This document shows, in pieces, positions 19,366 to 31,679 of a DNA stretch of 64,000 nucleotides. Made by a program: the position numbers and the translations under genes. Location: positions 42,594,001 to 42,658,000 of the forward strand of contig CANTUV010000035.1 in assembly GCA_947685225.1 (NCBI GenBank). Direction: 5' to 3'. The notes under the pieces are model-generated. The model had not been told where the DNA came from, did no database searches, and was given only the letters and a program-made list of their open reading frames with translations. The DNA comes from Garcia nutans (lineage: Eukaryota > Streptophyta > Magnoliopsida > Malpighiales > Euphorbiaceae). Position 1 is the first letter of the stretch; every line of letters starts with the position of its first letter.

Positions 19366-21846
19366 TGGCTTCAACTCTTCTAGCTGGACTGATCTTTTAT
19401 CATTTGCATCATTCTTTTGATAGTTCTAATGTTTCATTCTTTTGTTCTTCCTTTTTGCAAAAATTCAACTATTTTTAGTTTTCTTTCATATCCTCTCCTT
19501 GCCCCCCCCCCCCAAGTATTTTTTTTCCATGCAAGCTTTGATTGATGTTTTTCTTGTCTAGTTCTTTGCATAAGCACACATTTCTTCTCTTTGCAAAATT
19601 ACTGGAACTTTCTCAAGCAATGGGCCTTCTATGCCCCCCTGATTTGATATCTTCTTTTGATTGTTTACTTCACAGGGTGTTTTGCTGTTCACTTAGACAA
19701 TACAAGACAAGAAAGTGTGATGTGATATGCTCATGTATGCATGATATGCATGAAAAATACTTACAGTCGTTCCATCGACTCACAGACCGAGGTGATCAGC
19801 AGAAGTATTCTCATTGGTTCCTTTCAGATGCTCATTTAGGTCTTGCATTGGAATGATCGAAAGCTTAGCATTTGTGGCTTTTATCTTCAAGATGTTGAAA
19901 ATATGAGTGGTGGAGAATCCAAGCAGCAGAGTCAGGGATGCATCCATTTCAAACTATGTTTCAGCATGTCAGTTGGTAGCTTTTTCATGACTTTGCCAGT
20001 AATCATTTATTTTGCCCAATGTGTTCTTCGAGATTTGATAGTTTAACATACTCCCCTTAACTTGAAGGTTTTGTATGACAAAAATATATATATATTTTTT
20101 GAATTTTGATTTTGAAGTCAAATGTTGGCTTTGCCAAAATCGATGTCAATGCACCTCGGGACTTGATTTTCCAAATTAACATATCTATAACATGACAATC
20201 CTAGTTACCGCACTAAACTTGGGAATCATTTCTATTTAAGCAAGAATTGTTGCACTTCAGATAGGAACATAAACATTATTTGGCCAAAGGTCTCATTAAG
20301 TTTAAATATTGTCTATCTCATATGCATGCTTATTCAAACTATCTCCACTAATATACTCTACCTACCAAGAGAGATCAACAGGTCTTTGATAGGCTTGAAA
20401 TGGGGTCTATAAAGGACACGGGTTAAAATGAAGGCCATTTGTAAGTTGGAGCCGATGTGACACAATGGACAAACCTTCACACTGCAAATTTCTTATTTGA
20501 ACTTTAGGCATCTGGGAGCAATCTTGCTAAACTCTAAATTCTTTCTATCTTCTTGGCATTAATCTGGATCTTGATTAGGACAGTTTTGCCATTGCAAAAC
20601 GTTTGGTACCCAAATTTGTTTCTTTTCTTCTTCTCTCTTTTCTTTCTTTTTATTTTTCTTACTCATCCCTTTCTTTCTCTTTATTTTCCTTACTCTTCCC
20701 TTTCTTTGTGCATTTTATCATTTTGTCCTTCTTTCTTGTAGGACTGTCAAGTACATAACTTTTAAGAACCGAATGGTCATTCTCCTTTTTCTTTAATTTT
20801 GATCGAATCCTTAGTTGGGTTGGACCAATTCAAGTCAAAATGTCCTTATAACCCAAATGGAAGCATTTTGCTGTCTTAGGTAAAAGAGATCTCAATTGGC
20901 TTTTTGAATCGCCTTTCTAAGTTTTATCTTTTTTCTTTTCTTTCTCTTTTTTCTTCTTTTCTTTTTTTTTTCTTCTTCTTTTTTCTTTTCTTTTTTTTTC
21001 TTCTTTTTTTCCTCTCTTTTTTTTGTTTTTTTTTCTTTTTCTATTTTTTTTGTTCTAGCTCTAAAAGTATTGTCTTGTTTGTACCATCTTCGGCTTCCAA
21101 TAATGGATGAGTGGAGTAATATAAATCTTCTTTAACAGGGATAAACCATTTGTTACTCTGATGTTGTCTTGATATATTAGAGATATTAAGTGAACTTCAA
21201 CTACCCTTATGGTATTGAGAACTTCAACCACTCTTATGGTCTTGAGAACTTCAACTATCTTCATGGTATTCATTTCTTTCTTTGATCTTCTTGCCTCTTC
21301 ATCTTAGTGATCATAAGACTTGTCAAAAGTATCACAACAGCTCAGGGTAGATTATTGGGGTTTTTAAGCCAATGAAAAGAAAGCTAAAATTTTATGAAGG
21401 CTCAAAGGGACAACTAGGGATTGATATTTAATAGGGTAGATACTAGTTATTGGCTCATCAAACAATGCCTAGATCATCTCTCTCTTAAATAAGCAGAGTT
21501 CAATTTTGCCTCGAAAGTTTGTCAAAGCATGTTCTAAGACTGACTAGAACCTAGACAAAGGTAATTATGCAGGAGCCCTCTCTAAGTAAGCATACACAAC
21601 TCAATGCTATAAAGCATTTCCCTCATCTAGTAAGGTCATTCAAGTCATGATGCATAAATATATTAATTCATGAATTATCAAGCTAGATTCCTCATTGGTT
21701 GAGCACCAAAATGAACAAAGACCAACAAAATTTTTGATAAAAGTAATTTATTCAAACAAATTTAAATTTGAAAAACACGATAGTTCCAATTAAATATTAA
21801 AGTAAAATTGAAAAGCAGCATTCAAGCTAAGGAAAGTTTGTTAAGT
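19366..21846. other. Non-coding tail of TE4
   Basis: No convincing gene. It contains a run of C at about 19503-19516, a long T/C tract at 20920-21060 and smaller T/C tracts at 20610-20720. Much of it is recognisable, reversed, at 44846-47224 in TE5, including the motif CAATGCACCTCGGGACTTGA and the stretch beside gag. Origin unknown. Confidence 0.7.
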
Positions 21847-23395
21847 TTAAGCTTCTTTTCCTTTCATATCTTTAATATCCCCATCTTGAAAGGATGATAA
21901 AACAAAATCCTCTTCTAATCCTTTTCCTACCATGAAGGTTGCTGGTGGTGGTACCCTGTTGAACCTTGGAAATGGATTACCTTTGGTATTAGGCTTGTCC
22001 AGCTCAGGCAACTTGCCATTATCAATTAAATTCTGGATCTTATGCCTCAACTTCATACAATTATCTATTTGTCCAGGCCTTTGATGAAATTGGCAAAATG
22101 CATTAGTATCAAAGTTAGGTGGAAGAGGATTAGGCAAAGGACGAGGAGTCAAGGGTTGTAATAATCCCCTCTTTTGTAGCTTATTGAGAACCCAAGACAG
22201 TGGCTTCCCTAATTCTAAAAACTGCCTCATTCCTCCTTGACTAGTGGCATTGACATCAACTTCTTTTTGTGTGCTTTGATTGCCCGACTGGTAGTTCCCT
22301 TTCTCATTCCTTTTTATTGAAAAGTGATTCTTCTCCCTTTCCCACTTTTCAATTTGTAGACCAGCTTGGAGAAGATCTTTGAAATCCCTTATAAAGGTGT
22401 GAGACATCCTTTCACGGAGATTGGGCAGGACGCCTCTCACGATCATCCTTATTTGATCAGATTCGTCGGGCCTTTTCTTGAGCAAAGCGACCTTGTTTCT
22501 CCATCTCTTCACATAGTCTACAAAATTTTCATTTGGCCATTGCCTAATGGACTCAACTTCCATTAAGGTAACTTCCATTTCAACATTGTATCCATATTGT
22601 TGGATGAAGGCCTTGTATAGCAAATCCCAACTCTTTTGTGTTACTTCATCTAAGGTATTGAACCAATTATGGACAACAGGGTCCAATGAGAGAATAAAGT
22701 ACCTTAGAGTTTGAGCCTTAGTAGCTCGGGCAGACTGCATAGCAGTGATATACTGCTTCACATGGAGATGAGGATTTCCGGTTCCATCAAACTTCGCAAA
22801 AGATGGCATCTTGAACTTGTACGGAACTTCTTCATCTAGCTCAAATAATTTGTCAACTTCGGACATATTTTTTTGTTTTCAGTTTCTTCTCAAATTTCTT
22901 TTCTAAATCAACAATCATCTTTTCAACATCAGAAGTCTCGGTCTTTTCAATAGTTGCCTTCTCAACAACCTTCGGCTCCTTTTTGTCTTGAAGATCTTGA
23001 TAGTATTAAGCCCAATCATTATCATCAATGATCACCTTATCATCATCAAAAACTACTTAACTAACTTTAGTCTTCCCTTTGTCCTTTGGCTTCTTAGTGC
23101 TAGCAAATGCTTCGGTATGATTTTTCAAAATTGAAGTCAATTGGTTCTTCATGGTCTCAGCAAGGGCCTCTTTTATTTCTTCCATTTTAGCGTTGAGGGG
23201 TTCATCCACCATTCTTTGAATTTGTTCTGGCTCCATTGCTTTTGGTGAGCAAGTGATTGAGTCGTTGCTAGATACTTCATCTCTGGCGTAGGTCGGATTG
23301 TCGTGAGCTTTTAAACTATCATAATCTAGGGCTATGAGCCAGAAAGGATCAATGATATGAGATGCAAATGTATGCATGTATGCACAAACAATCAA
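21847..23395 (-). pseudogene. gag: Gag of TE4
   Basis: Likely start ATG 23234-23236 (MEPEQIQRMV), though the frame is open from 23395. A stop at 23057 and at least two more up to 22867 break the N-terminal linker. From 22866 an open frame of 339 codons holds the whole capsid domain (YKFKMPSFAKFDG, VDYVKRWRNKVALL) and the knuckle region. The knuckle reads CQFHQRPGQIDNC, where the second His is Gln. The frame ends MKGKEA then stop. TE5 ends at the corresponding place, whereas TE3 gag runs on, so this end is a family trait. Would package RNA if repaired in expression; the present copy has lost its N-terminal part. Confidence 0.85.
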
Positions 23396-24357
23396 TGAAG
23401 AAAGATAATTATGATGTTCCTTCCAACCTTATAACATCCATAAACGAATGGCGAGTCTCTTTTCCTAGGTAAATGGTTAACAAAATACCAGCATGGGGTA
23501 TCTTGTTTTTGAATATTTCCCTCGGACGTTTCAACCAATAGTTATATTTTTGAAAATGGAAATCAATTTATGATAATTCCCATTAATTAGATTTTAATCC
23601 ATTTATCCATCTAAAGTAGCCTTTATGCTATATTGGATTAAAACTAAATTAAAAGGTTTATATAAATAAATTTCTCCCATGATTAATTATTTCTTAGTAT
23701 AAACTAGGCTCACAATTGATTTTTGGTATTTCGTAATTGACCTAAATATTTTGCAAGCTCTTTGTAAGAAAAAGTTGGATGAAAATAATTTTATTTCTAA
23801 GCCCATTGTAAAAAGATTTTAGAAAAAACATATTTTGGGCTTAGTATTTGGGCCATGAGCAAAATAATTTTTGATTTATTTTTAGAAAAGTCTTATGTCC
23901 AAAGACCATCTTGAAAAATTTTGAAAACAGCTTTAGTCTTTTGGATTTTAAAGAAAAATTTATTTTTAGCTTACAATATACTTAGGTCATATTAGAAAAA
24001 GAACAAACCAAATAAGCCATGATTTAAGCCAAGATAAATTAACCATAGTCAAACAACATGCATTTGGGGTAAAACCTAAGGAAAGTAACTAGGCCAATTA
24101 CGTGAGCTTTAGTCTTTGGGTAAAAAGGCTTAGGTTCCCATAGCAAGTATATACCAAATGGTACGAGGCTATGAGTGGTTATGCCATGGTCGATCTCTAT
24201 ACCTTGAGTGAAAGTATGGTATCCCTTACATAACACAACACGGGCAACACGGGCGTCGTAACTCATGCACACGATGCAATCTAATATGATGCAATGGATA
24301 ATATCATTATAAGAAAGAATAGAATAATATAAAGATCAATGTAATCAACTTCTCTTA
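23396..24357 (-). other. Untranslated leader of TE4
   Basis: Between primer site and gag. Similar to the TE3 leader (33407-34363) and the TE5 leader (42309-43305). No gene seen. Confidence 0.75.
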
Positions 24358-24375
24358 TCTCCAGTGGAGTAGCCA
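24358..24375 (-). promoter_or_regulatory. Primer-binding site (TE4)
   Basis: Minus strand TGGCTACTCCACTGGAGA, one base after the LTR. It resembles the complement of a plant tRNA-Arg 3' end, the primer known for Ogre elements; this tRNA match is from memory. Confidence 0.65.
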
Positions 24376-24376
24376 C

Positions 24377-27002
24377 AGTGAGCGGGGATTTTTTTCCCCA
24401 CTCCCGGTGGAATGGTTCTTGCAACTTCGGCACTGTTTAGGCTCGGGGCCTTAGAGAACATGGACCTAGGTCAGAAGAAAGTGGAGTCGCCACTCGGACA
24501 GGCTTGGAAAAAAGAAAGGAGTGGATGACTCGATTTCTAAGGAATCCCCAACCCCCTAATGGGTTCGGAAAGTTGGGTACGTATAAGGAAGGTGAGAAAT
24601 GGCCTAGCACCCCCACAACGCCCGGTTCATTGGAACCGGCCTCCTTTACAAGTCTTAATATTATAAAATTCTTAAATAAAACAATATTATCCATATTACA
24701 CACAATAATTAAAATAAAGCATTGATATATTGAAAATCAAAACAATGTCCAAGCAAAATAAATAAATGCACATCCATCCGAAGATGGAAACATGCCCTTA
24801 CATAATCCATACCTAAATAGGACACCCACCGAAAGGTAGAAACATGTCCTTTACATTGATCTAAAATATAAAAGCAATTTAAATTACATGATAGTTAACT
24901 AATGAGGTACCCACAAAGTGAAAACATACCTCTTACAACACTTGGAAATCAAAAATAAATCGATAAAAGTAAATAACCATTCATAATAAATAAATCGTTC
25001 ATCAAAGATATCAATCAAAATATAAAATGAACATCCATCCATGATAAATTAAATAAATCAATCATTGAAATTAAATAAACCAACAAAGCATTGAAAATAA
25101 ATTAAAGCATATAATAGATTACATAATCAAATATAAAATTAAATAAAGCAAGTAAAGATTCAAATTAGGGCTACTGTTTCTATTTAAGATTCTTTATTTA
25201 ATATGTTTAGGGCTTTGAAATTTATGGGTTTAAGCTACTGTAAGTTTAAAGGAATTGAAATGGACTAAAGTTTTATAATTTAAGAGGTTGATAAAGTTCT
25301 TTGATTAACCAAATTAGTGTTTGAGTGGTAAAATCATGAAATTAGGGTTTGTACATTTTAAAACATTAGGTTTATGATTTACGGTTACTGGATCATTATT
25401 TTGGATTTACTATATTGGGTTTGAGTGTTTTAGGTTTATAAGGTTTTAAGGATTAGGGTTAGGGTTTAGGAAAACTAGGGTTTATGGTTTTAAGGGAGTT
25501 AGGATTTAAGAAAACTAGGGTTTAATATTAGCTAATTTGAGGTTACTGTTTTGGTTTTAAAATTTAATTAGGGTTTTTAGTGTTTCGGAGAATTTATTTG
25601 ATTTTAGAATTTGAAAAAACAATTTATAGTTTTATGAAGCTTTATGAAAATAAACAAAACGATTTAAGGTTTATAGAAATAGAAAAGATATTTTTTAGGG
25701 TTTTTGGAAAGAAAATGATTCAATTTAGGGTTTTGGAAAATTGGAAAGCAGATTAGGTTAGGGTTTTGGTAAATTAATGAAACGATTTAAGGTTTTGAAA
25801 AGTTAGAAAGTAGATTAGGGTTTTAAGATTTTACAAAAACAATAATTTTCAATCTTGAGTGATGAAGCTACTGTAAAGAAAAATAATTAAAGAAATTCAT
25901 ACCTTCGTTTGTTGGTTCCACCAAAAATTGTTTCTTGGATGAACAAGAACAAAGGCAAGATGGTTGCCTTTGATGGATTGAATTGCTTGTTTGCTTTCTC
26001 AAAAAGTCCGATTGATTTCACTACCAAGGGTTTCTCCTAGTCCAATCGATTCAAAGTTTTCTCTCTAAAATTTCCCCCTCCTTTATGTTGTTTTTAGTCC
26101 TATTTATAGAAGATTTTAATGATTAATCTTAATTGTTCATGGAATCTAACATTAATTAAGAAAAAGGAAACCAAAACCGAATTGAATTTGGTTTCGGAAA
26201 AATTTACGTCGAAAAAATTTAACTGGCGAAAAAGATCTGCGGCGAAAAAATTTTGCTGGCGAAAAAATTGCCGCAGGAGCTTGCGGACTACGGGGGGTGA
26301 AATTGCCTGCGGCCATTTCACTCGTAGGATTTTACTGCGAGCGAAATGGCCCAAGGCCATTTCGTCCGACCCCTTTTCGGCGACGAAATTTTTCGTCGCC
26401 GATTTTGATTTTTATTTATTTGTTTATTATTACTATTTTTTATTTTTTTTATTAATTATAAAAACTAATACTAAAGCAAATATCATTTAATTAAGATAAC
26501 ACAAGGATTATTTTGGACTAATTAAAATATATTTGATAACACAAAATTATTTTGGACTAATTAAAATATATTGAACAGGACTGGGTAAAAAAAAGTTTTT
26601 GTCAAAAAAAATTGGCAGCGCTCGAGCTGTCAGGCCTGTGGGAGTGCTGGCAGCAATAACGCTGGCAAAAATGGGCGCAGCGGGCCAATTCGCCCCAATG
26701 CCATCTGCGGCGAAATGGGATAGCCCAATTCGCCCCTAGATGCCATTGGCTGCGAAATTGGTGTCCCAATTCGCCCCTAGATTATTTCTGCGGCGAATTG
26801 GGCTGCCACGCAACGCTCGCCGATTCCTCCGATTTTTTATTTTTTTCATTTTTTATATTTTTATATTTTTTGTATTTTTATTTTTATTAAAAATTACTAT
26901 GAAATAATATTAGTAATTAAAATATTATTAAAATAAATAAAATACCACAAAAAATTATTTTAGACTATCGGATTTGAATTGGTCAAAAATTAAGGGTCTA
27001 CA
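24377..27002 (-). repeat. 5' LTR of TE4
   Basis: 2626 bases, collinear with 15858-18375 including the extra U3 segment (26580-26860). The outer base is mutated (AGTGAGCGG instead of TGTGAGCGG). TATA on minus at 26101-26110. Confidence 0.9.
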
Positions 27003-27007
27003 ATATA

Positions 27008-27982
27008 TCATACATAAAACCTCTTCAACCTGTCAATATTTACTGGCTCACTAAACTTGTTCCTATTCATGTTTGATAACTTCACCACACCTTTGTTCAT
27101 GACTCGTTTCACGACATATGGCCCTTCCCAGCTAGGCCTGAACTTCCCTCTTGGATAAGATATATTAGGCTTACATTACTTCAACACCAAATCCCTAACT
27201 CTGAGTTTTCTGATTTTAACCCTTCTATTGTAGGCCCGAGCTATCTTCTTTTGATACAGTCGATGATGATATAGTGCCTTTAATCTTCTCTCTTTTAGTA
27301 AAGCTAACTGTGTGTATCTGCTTGCTACCCATTCCGTTTCAGGCAGTTCGGCTTCCAAGACTACTCTCAATAACTTGATCTCTATTTCAATTGGCAACAC
27401 TGCTTCCATCCCGTAAACCAAAGAGAACGGTGTCATTCCAGTAGGTGTTTGCACACTCATTCTATATCTCCACAAAGCAAAAGGAAGCATCTCTGACCAA
27501 TCCCTGTAAGTCTTGGTCATCTTGGACAGAATTTGCTGCGCCATTAGCCTTTGGTCTATAAGGAGAGGATCTATGATGATGGATTTGGTACTTCGAGAAT
27601 AAATCCTTAACTGCTCCCTGAAACTGTGCCCCATTGTCTAATATCACACTATACGGGACTCCGTACCTGCAGATGAGGTTCTTTTCAATAAATCTAGCCA
27701 TTTGACTTGCACCCAGTTTGTTGAAGGATTCGGCTTCGACCCATTTTGAAAAATAATCTACTGCTACCATAATGAGGCTATCGAATGTATCTCTCCTATA
27801 ATGTCGATACCCCAGGTGGCTAAGGGCCAGGGCGAAGACATAGAATGCAATTCTTCAGGAGGCATGTGATTCAAGTTACCATACATCTGACATTGTTGGC
27901 ACTTCTTTACGAACTCAATACAATCTCTCTCCATGGTCAACCAGTAGTAACCTTGCCGAATAATCTTCACAACTTCCTGCAT
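27008..27982 (-). pseudogene. pol: Integrase (TE3)
   Basis: The zinc domain keeps CQQC; the His pair upstream is not intact. The catalytic core has Asp in WGIDIIGEI and Asp in VILDNGAQF. A deletion of about 31 bases after PYRPKANGA (near 27540), compared with TE2 and TE1, removes the catalytic Glu and shifts the frame. The C-terminal part continues from 27634 to a stop at 27176, then reads on to the normal end at 27008 (VNIDRLKRFYV). It cannot be active. The stop codon is five bases from the TE4 insertion. Confidence 0.88.
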
Positions 27983-28155
27983 GTATTTCTGACATGATAC
28001 GCTCCACTTCAGGCTTCCTTAAACATTTTAAATGCACCCTATCAGGCCATCTTCGATATAACTCACCATGGAATGTGATGTAATGTAATGACCACCGACT
28101 TATGGCTCTTCTCTCTTTCTTTGTTCCCCGGCGGGTATTCTCTTTCTTCCAAAAA

Positions 28156-29157
28156 TCACCTTATAGTATCATACCACATATCATGGTCTATATCAATTTC
28201 CATGATTGTCTCATATTCATAGCAAGGAGTTGATGAACTGGTCAAAATCAGAGGCTTAAGAAATAAACTGACAGGATTTTCCCATACCGAAGCCAATGTG
28301 GCTAGGGCATTAGCCATCTGATTTTCTTCCCTTGATAGATGTATAAACCTACACTCCTTAAAGTTCTTCTTCATCATGGTCAGGTAATGGTGGTATGATT
28401 TTAATTTTTCCTCTTTCAACTCCCACTCTCCATTTAATTGGGATACTACTAGCAATGAATCACCAAAAACTTCCACCTTATCCACCTTCATAATCATTAG
28501 GGTTTCCAAACCGAAAATATAAGCTTCGTACTCCACCATATTATTGGTTGCCCTAAATTTCAACTTTTTGGCTAAAGGGATGAGTTCCCCTTCGAGCGAT
28601 TCTAGTATAACTCCCAAACCTGCTCCTTTCCTGTTTACTACTAAATCAAAATACATTTTCCACCCTTGTACTTCAATTGCCTCTAAATGTTCATCCGAAA
28701 ATTCCAAGATTACCTCTTCACTTTCTGGTAATGGTTGTTGGGCTAGGAATTCTGCCACCGCTCTACCTTTGATTGTTTTCCTTGTTACATATTCAATCTC
28801 AAATTCTTCTAATATTATCAACCATCGACCATATTTCCCAATCAAAGAGGGTGTCTCCTTTAAGTACTTCATTGGATCTAACCTGGAAATTGCTTGCACA
28901 CTATACAATTGAAAGTAGTGCCGCAACTTTTTAGAAGACCAAACCACGGCTATACAGGTCTTTTCAATGATACTATACTTAACTTCATAAGTTAGGAGCT
29001 TTCTACTCAAATAGTAAACTGCATGCTCAATCCCTAACTCATCTGCTTGGGCTAGCATGGCTCCTATCGATTCTTCTTCTACTGCTAAGTATAGTAATAG
29101 ATGTTTGCCGGGTTTAGGTGGTTTTAAAATAGGTGCATTCAATAAATACTCTTTTAT
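28156..29157 (-). pseudogene. pol: Double RNase H region (TE3)
   Basis: Open for 328 codons from 29142. The first part (LYLAVEEESIGAML, SRKLLTYEVKYSIIEK, to about residue 100) is the Ty3-type RNase H, which has lost its catalytic Asp as is usual in Tat. The second part (about residues 160-285) is the added archaeal-like RNase H: Asp in WKMYFDLVVN, Glu in NNMVEYEA and Asp in VFGDSLLVV are kept. The fourth position, normally Asp in NQMADALA, is Asn (NQMANALA). This dual arrangement is diagnostic of the Tat lineage. A single TGA at 29158-29160 separates it from RT in the same frame. Confidence 0.88.
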
Positions 29158-29950
29158 TCACTCAAAGGCCTTTTGACATTCTTCATTCCATATGACCGGT
29201 TGATTCTTTTTAAGCAATTTGAAGATAGGCTCACAAATTATTGTGAGTTTTGCTATGAATCTGCTAATGTATTGTAATTTACCAATAAATCCCTGAACTT
29301 TTCTCTCTGTTTTAGGGGCTGGCATATCCCTAATTGCTTTAACTTTGTCAGGATCAATCTCAATGCCATTTAGACCAATCACATGCCCCAATAATTTACC
29401 TGAGGTAACACCGAACACACACTTCTTCAGGTTTAATCTTAGCTTATATTTCAAGGCTCTATCGAAGAATAATTCCAAGTTTTGGAAGTGTTGTTCTCTT
29501 GTATCCGATTTAACCATCATATCATCAACATATACTTCAACTTCTTTGTGCATCATGTCATGAAATAGTGTGGTGACCATCCTTTGGTAGGTTGCCCCAA
29601 CATTCATTAAGCCGAATGACATCACCCTATAACAAAATATACCCCATGTAGTAATGAAAGTAGTTTTGGCTTTATCCTCTTGGGCCATTAACACTTGATT
29701 GTATCTAGAAAATCCATCTACAAACGAATGTAGCACGCTAGAGGCTGCACTATCAATAAGGACATCTATATGGGGTAAAGGAAAATCATCCTTAGGGGAA
29801 GCCTTGTTTAAATCTCTATAATCCACACAGACCCTTATCCTTCCATCTTTCATTGGCACAAGTACTATGTTGGCTAGCTAATCTGGTTATTCTATCACTT
29901 CAAGAAACTTCACTTGTATTTACTTAGTGACCTCTTCTTTAACCAATTCA
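29158..29950 (-). pseudogene. pol: Reverse transcriptase (TE3)
   Basis: Copies element RNA to DNA. Finger and palm motifs are present: RVCVDYRDLNKASPKDDFPL, the first Asp region as VDGFSRYNQV, MSFGLMNVGATYQ (normally NAGATYQ) and the catalytic YVDDMMVKS. The core is open for 233 codons from 29859. Three in-frame stops (TAA, TAA, TAG) lie between 29869 and 29930, just before LANIVLVPM. The core is otherwise complete. Confidence 0.88.
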
Positions 29951-30155
29951 GCCCACTCAGGTCTTAATCACCTAAGCTTTTGTTTGACAGGTTTCATGTG
30001 AGTGTAAGTAGGAATATGATGCTCGGCTATGTCTCGATCTATTCCAGGCATATCCTCATAAGACCAAGCAAACACTTCTTCATATTTTTTGAATATTTTT
30101 TCAAATCTCTCTCTCTCTCTCATCAGGAGTAAGGTCGGATACTATGCTAATGTTT

Positions 30156-30581
30156 TTAGAATTTTTGGTTGTTCCCAAATTTAATGATTGTGTTAACAGA
30201 ATTAATATTAAAGATGCTCATGTAACTGTTATTTGAATGTATACAACCATCAGGAGAAACATCACACAAGTAAGCAAAATCAGACTTTATTGCATTCATT
30301 TTGGAAAAGAAAACATCGTCATCCTCATATAAAGCAGACAAATTAAAATCAAAATCAAAATCATTGTTCTCAAAATCATAAGGCAGGATGTCTTCAAACT
30401 TTTCTTTAACCAGGGCAGCAATCTCCTCCGGAGTCTTCTCGATTTTTAGGATAGCTTCATTCTTCTCTTTTGGATTGGATTCTTTGTTGGCTGACAGGGT
30501 GAGCTCTTTCTTCACTTGGTACACTAGCTCGGCCACATCTGCCAAAATTTCAAAACCCGGGATCAACTTTCCCATTAACAT
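30156..30581 (-). pseudogene. pol: Protease-RT linker (TE3)
   Basis: 141 codons with a Lys/Glu-rich segment (KTPEEIAALVKEKFEDILPY) and an Asp/Phe-rich segment (NNDFDFDFNLSALYEDDD). It lies between protease and RT and corresponds to the polyprotein linker. The sequence to 29951 is degraded and contains a CT microsatellite near 30105-30125. Confidence 0.65.
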
Positions 30582-30599
30582 GATTGGCTCGGGCTTTCC

Positions 30600-31655
30600 T
30601 TAGAGTGGTCCCATATCTGGAGCTTTGACAAAGATCTCTTCAAGTGGTGGGAAGCTCATCTTCTCACTCTTCTTTGGCTGGACATCGTTGTTTTCATCAT
30701 TTCCTAACCCTTTCTTGGAAGTTTGAGTTGTAAAGTCTAGCAGCTTTGTCAAACCGGCCTTACCCTTTCCAAGACCAGCTCCGGGAAGGTAGTTCATGTT
30801 CTTCATCATATTCAAGACTTTGGAGTCCACTACTTCATTATCAGAAATTGCAGCTACTTGAAAACCATTGAGAGGCCTCTCAATCATTAGAGCGTTAACA
30901 ATCTCATTATCTTCAGCTTCAATGACCACTGTCTCATCTCCGTTGGGGAACTTGATCTTTTGATGAAGGGTGGAAGGAACTCCACCAAGAGGATGAAACC
31001 ATGGTTGCCCCAAGAGTAAGGTGAAGGTAATCGGTACATCTAAAACAACAAACTCAACAATAGATTCAATTGGACCAACCTTGACAGCAGCTTTGAAAGT
31101 TCCTTCGACGTGTCTTTTAGTGTTGTCATAAGCCCGAATTGTTACTTCGGTCGGGTTTATATCCCTTGTTGACATGGCTAGCTTTGGCAATATCTTAAGT
31201 GGGCAAGCATTTTTGGCGGACCCATCATCGACCATTACACATGGAGTCCTTTTCCCCTTGACTTCTATTTTGATAAAGAGAGGGCGAATGTGATCTCTCT
31301 CCTCCTCTAGTAAGTTCGCATCTGAAAAAGAAATTGCTCCCATATTAACTTCACTCTTCTCTTGAACCTCTTCATATTTCATTACCCCTCCAATTTTTAT
31401 GAAGTTGATCAGTTCCTCTGGTGTCGTGGAGGTAGAAATTGGCATGCTAGCCAAGGCTTTGGCCATAGTTTCTCGGTGTTTTTTAGAAGTAGCTAATAAG
31501 TCCCAAATGCTAACACTTGCTTGTGTTCTTTTCAATTGCTTGAGTACAGCATCATCTTCCTCTTCTTTATTTCCTACTTCAACTTCCTTACCCTTATTAG
31601 TTTCTACCTCCTTAGGTGGTGGCCTTGCATAAGGCTTACCAGATCTAGTGTTCAT
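30600..31655 (-). CDS. pol: Protease and G-patch region (TE3)
   Basis: Open for 351 codons. The aspartic protease would cleave the polyprotein: the active-site region reads VMVDDGSAKNACPL (about residue 147), the form D-[ND]-G-S seen in Tat elements. The flap-like and Leu-rich LLGQPWFHPLGG follows at about 215. A G-patch, MMKNMNYLPGAGLGKGKAGL, lies near 284; such motifs follow protease in some retroelements. The 69 N-terminal residues are charged. It continues from gag after a stop near 31680. Confidence 0.82.
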   Translation of the reverse strand: MNTRSGKPYARPPPKEVETNKGKEVEVGNKEEEDDAVLKQLKRTQASVSIWDLLATSKKHRETMAKALASMPISTSTTPEELINFIKIGGVMKYEEVQEKSEVNMGAISFSDANLLEEERDHIRPLFIKIEVKGKRTPCVMVDDGSAKNACPLKILPKLAMSTRDINPTEVTIRAYDNTKRHVEGTFKAAVKVGPIESIVEFVVLDVPITFTLLLGQPWFHPLGGVPSTLHQKIKFPNGDETVVIEAEDNEIVNALMIERPLNGFQVAAISDNEVVDSKVLNMMKNMNYLPGAGLGKGKAGLTKLLDFTTQTSKKGLGNDENNDVQPKKSEKMSFPPLEEIFVKAPDMGPL

Positions 31656-31679
31656 TACTTCATCTTCTTCGGGCTCGGA

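Larger units (their letters stand above)
15858..27002 (-). mobile_element. TE4: gag-only non-autonomous Tat-type element
   Basis: 11,145 bases: 5' LTR 24377-27002, primer site, leader, gag, a 3.47 kb non-coding tail, polypurine tract and 3' LTR 15858-18375. No protease, RT, RNase H or integrase is present. The LTRs are closely similar to each other and share a U3 segment missing from the TE3 LTRs. TE5 has the same plan. Confidence 0.88.

Noticed and set aside
19542..20046. Two short open frames in the TE4 tail
   Set aside because: Not conserved as protein in TE5 and no recognisable domain.
20904..21110. Open frame rich in Phe and Leu
   Set aside because: Encoded by a T/C tract; the TE5 counterpart has no matching protein.
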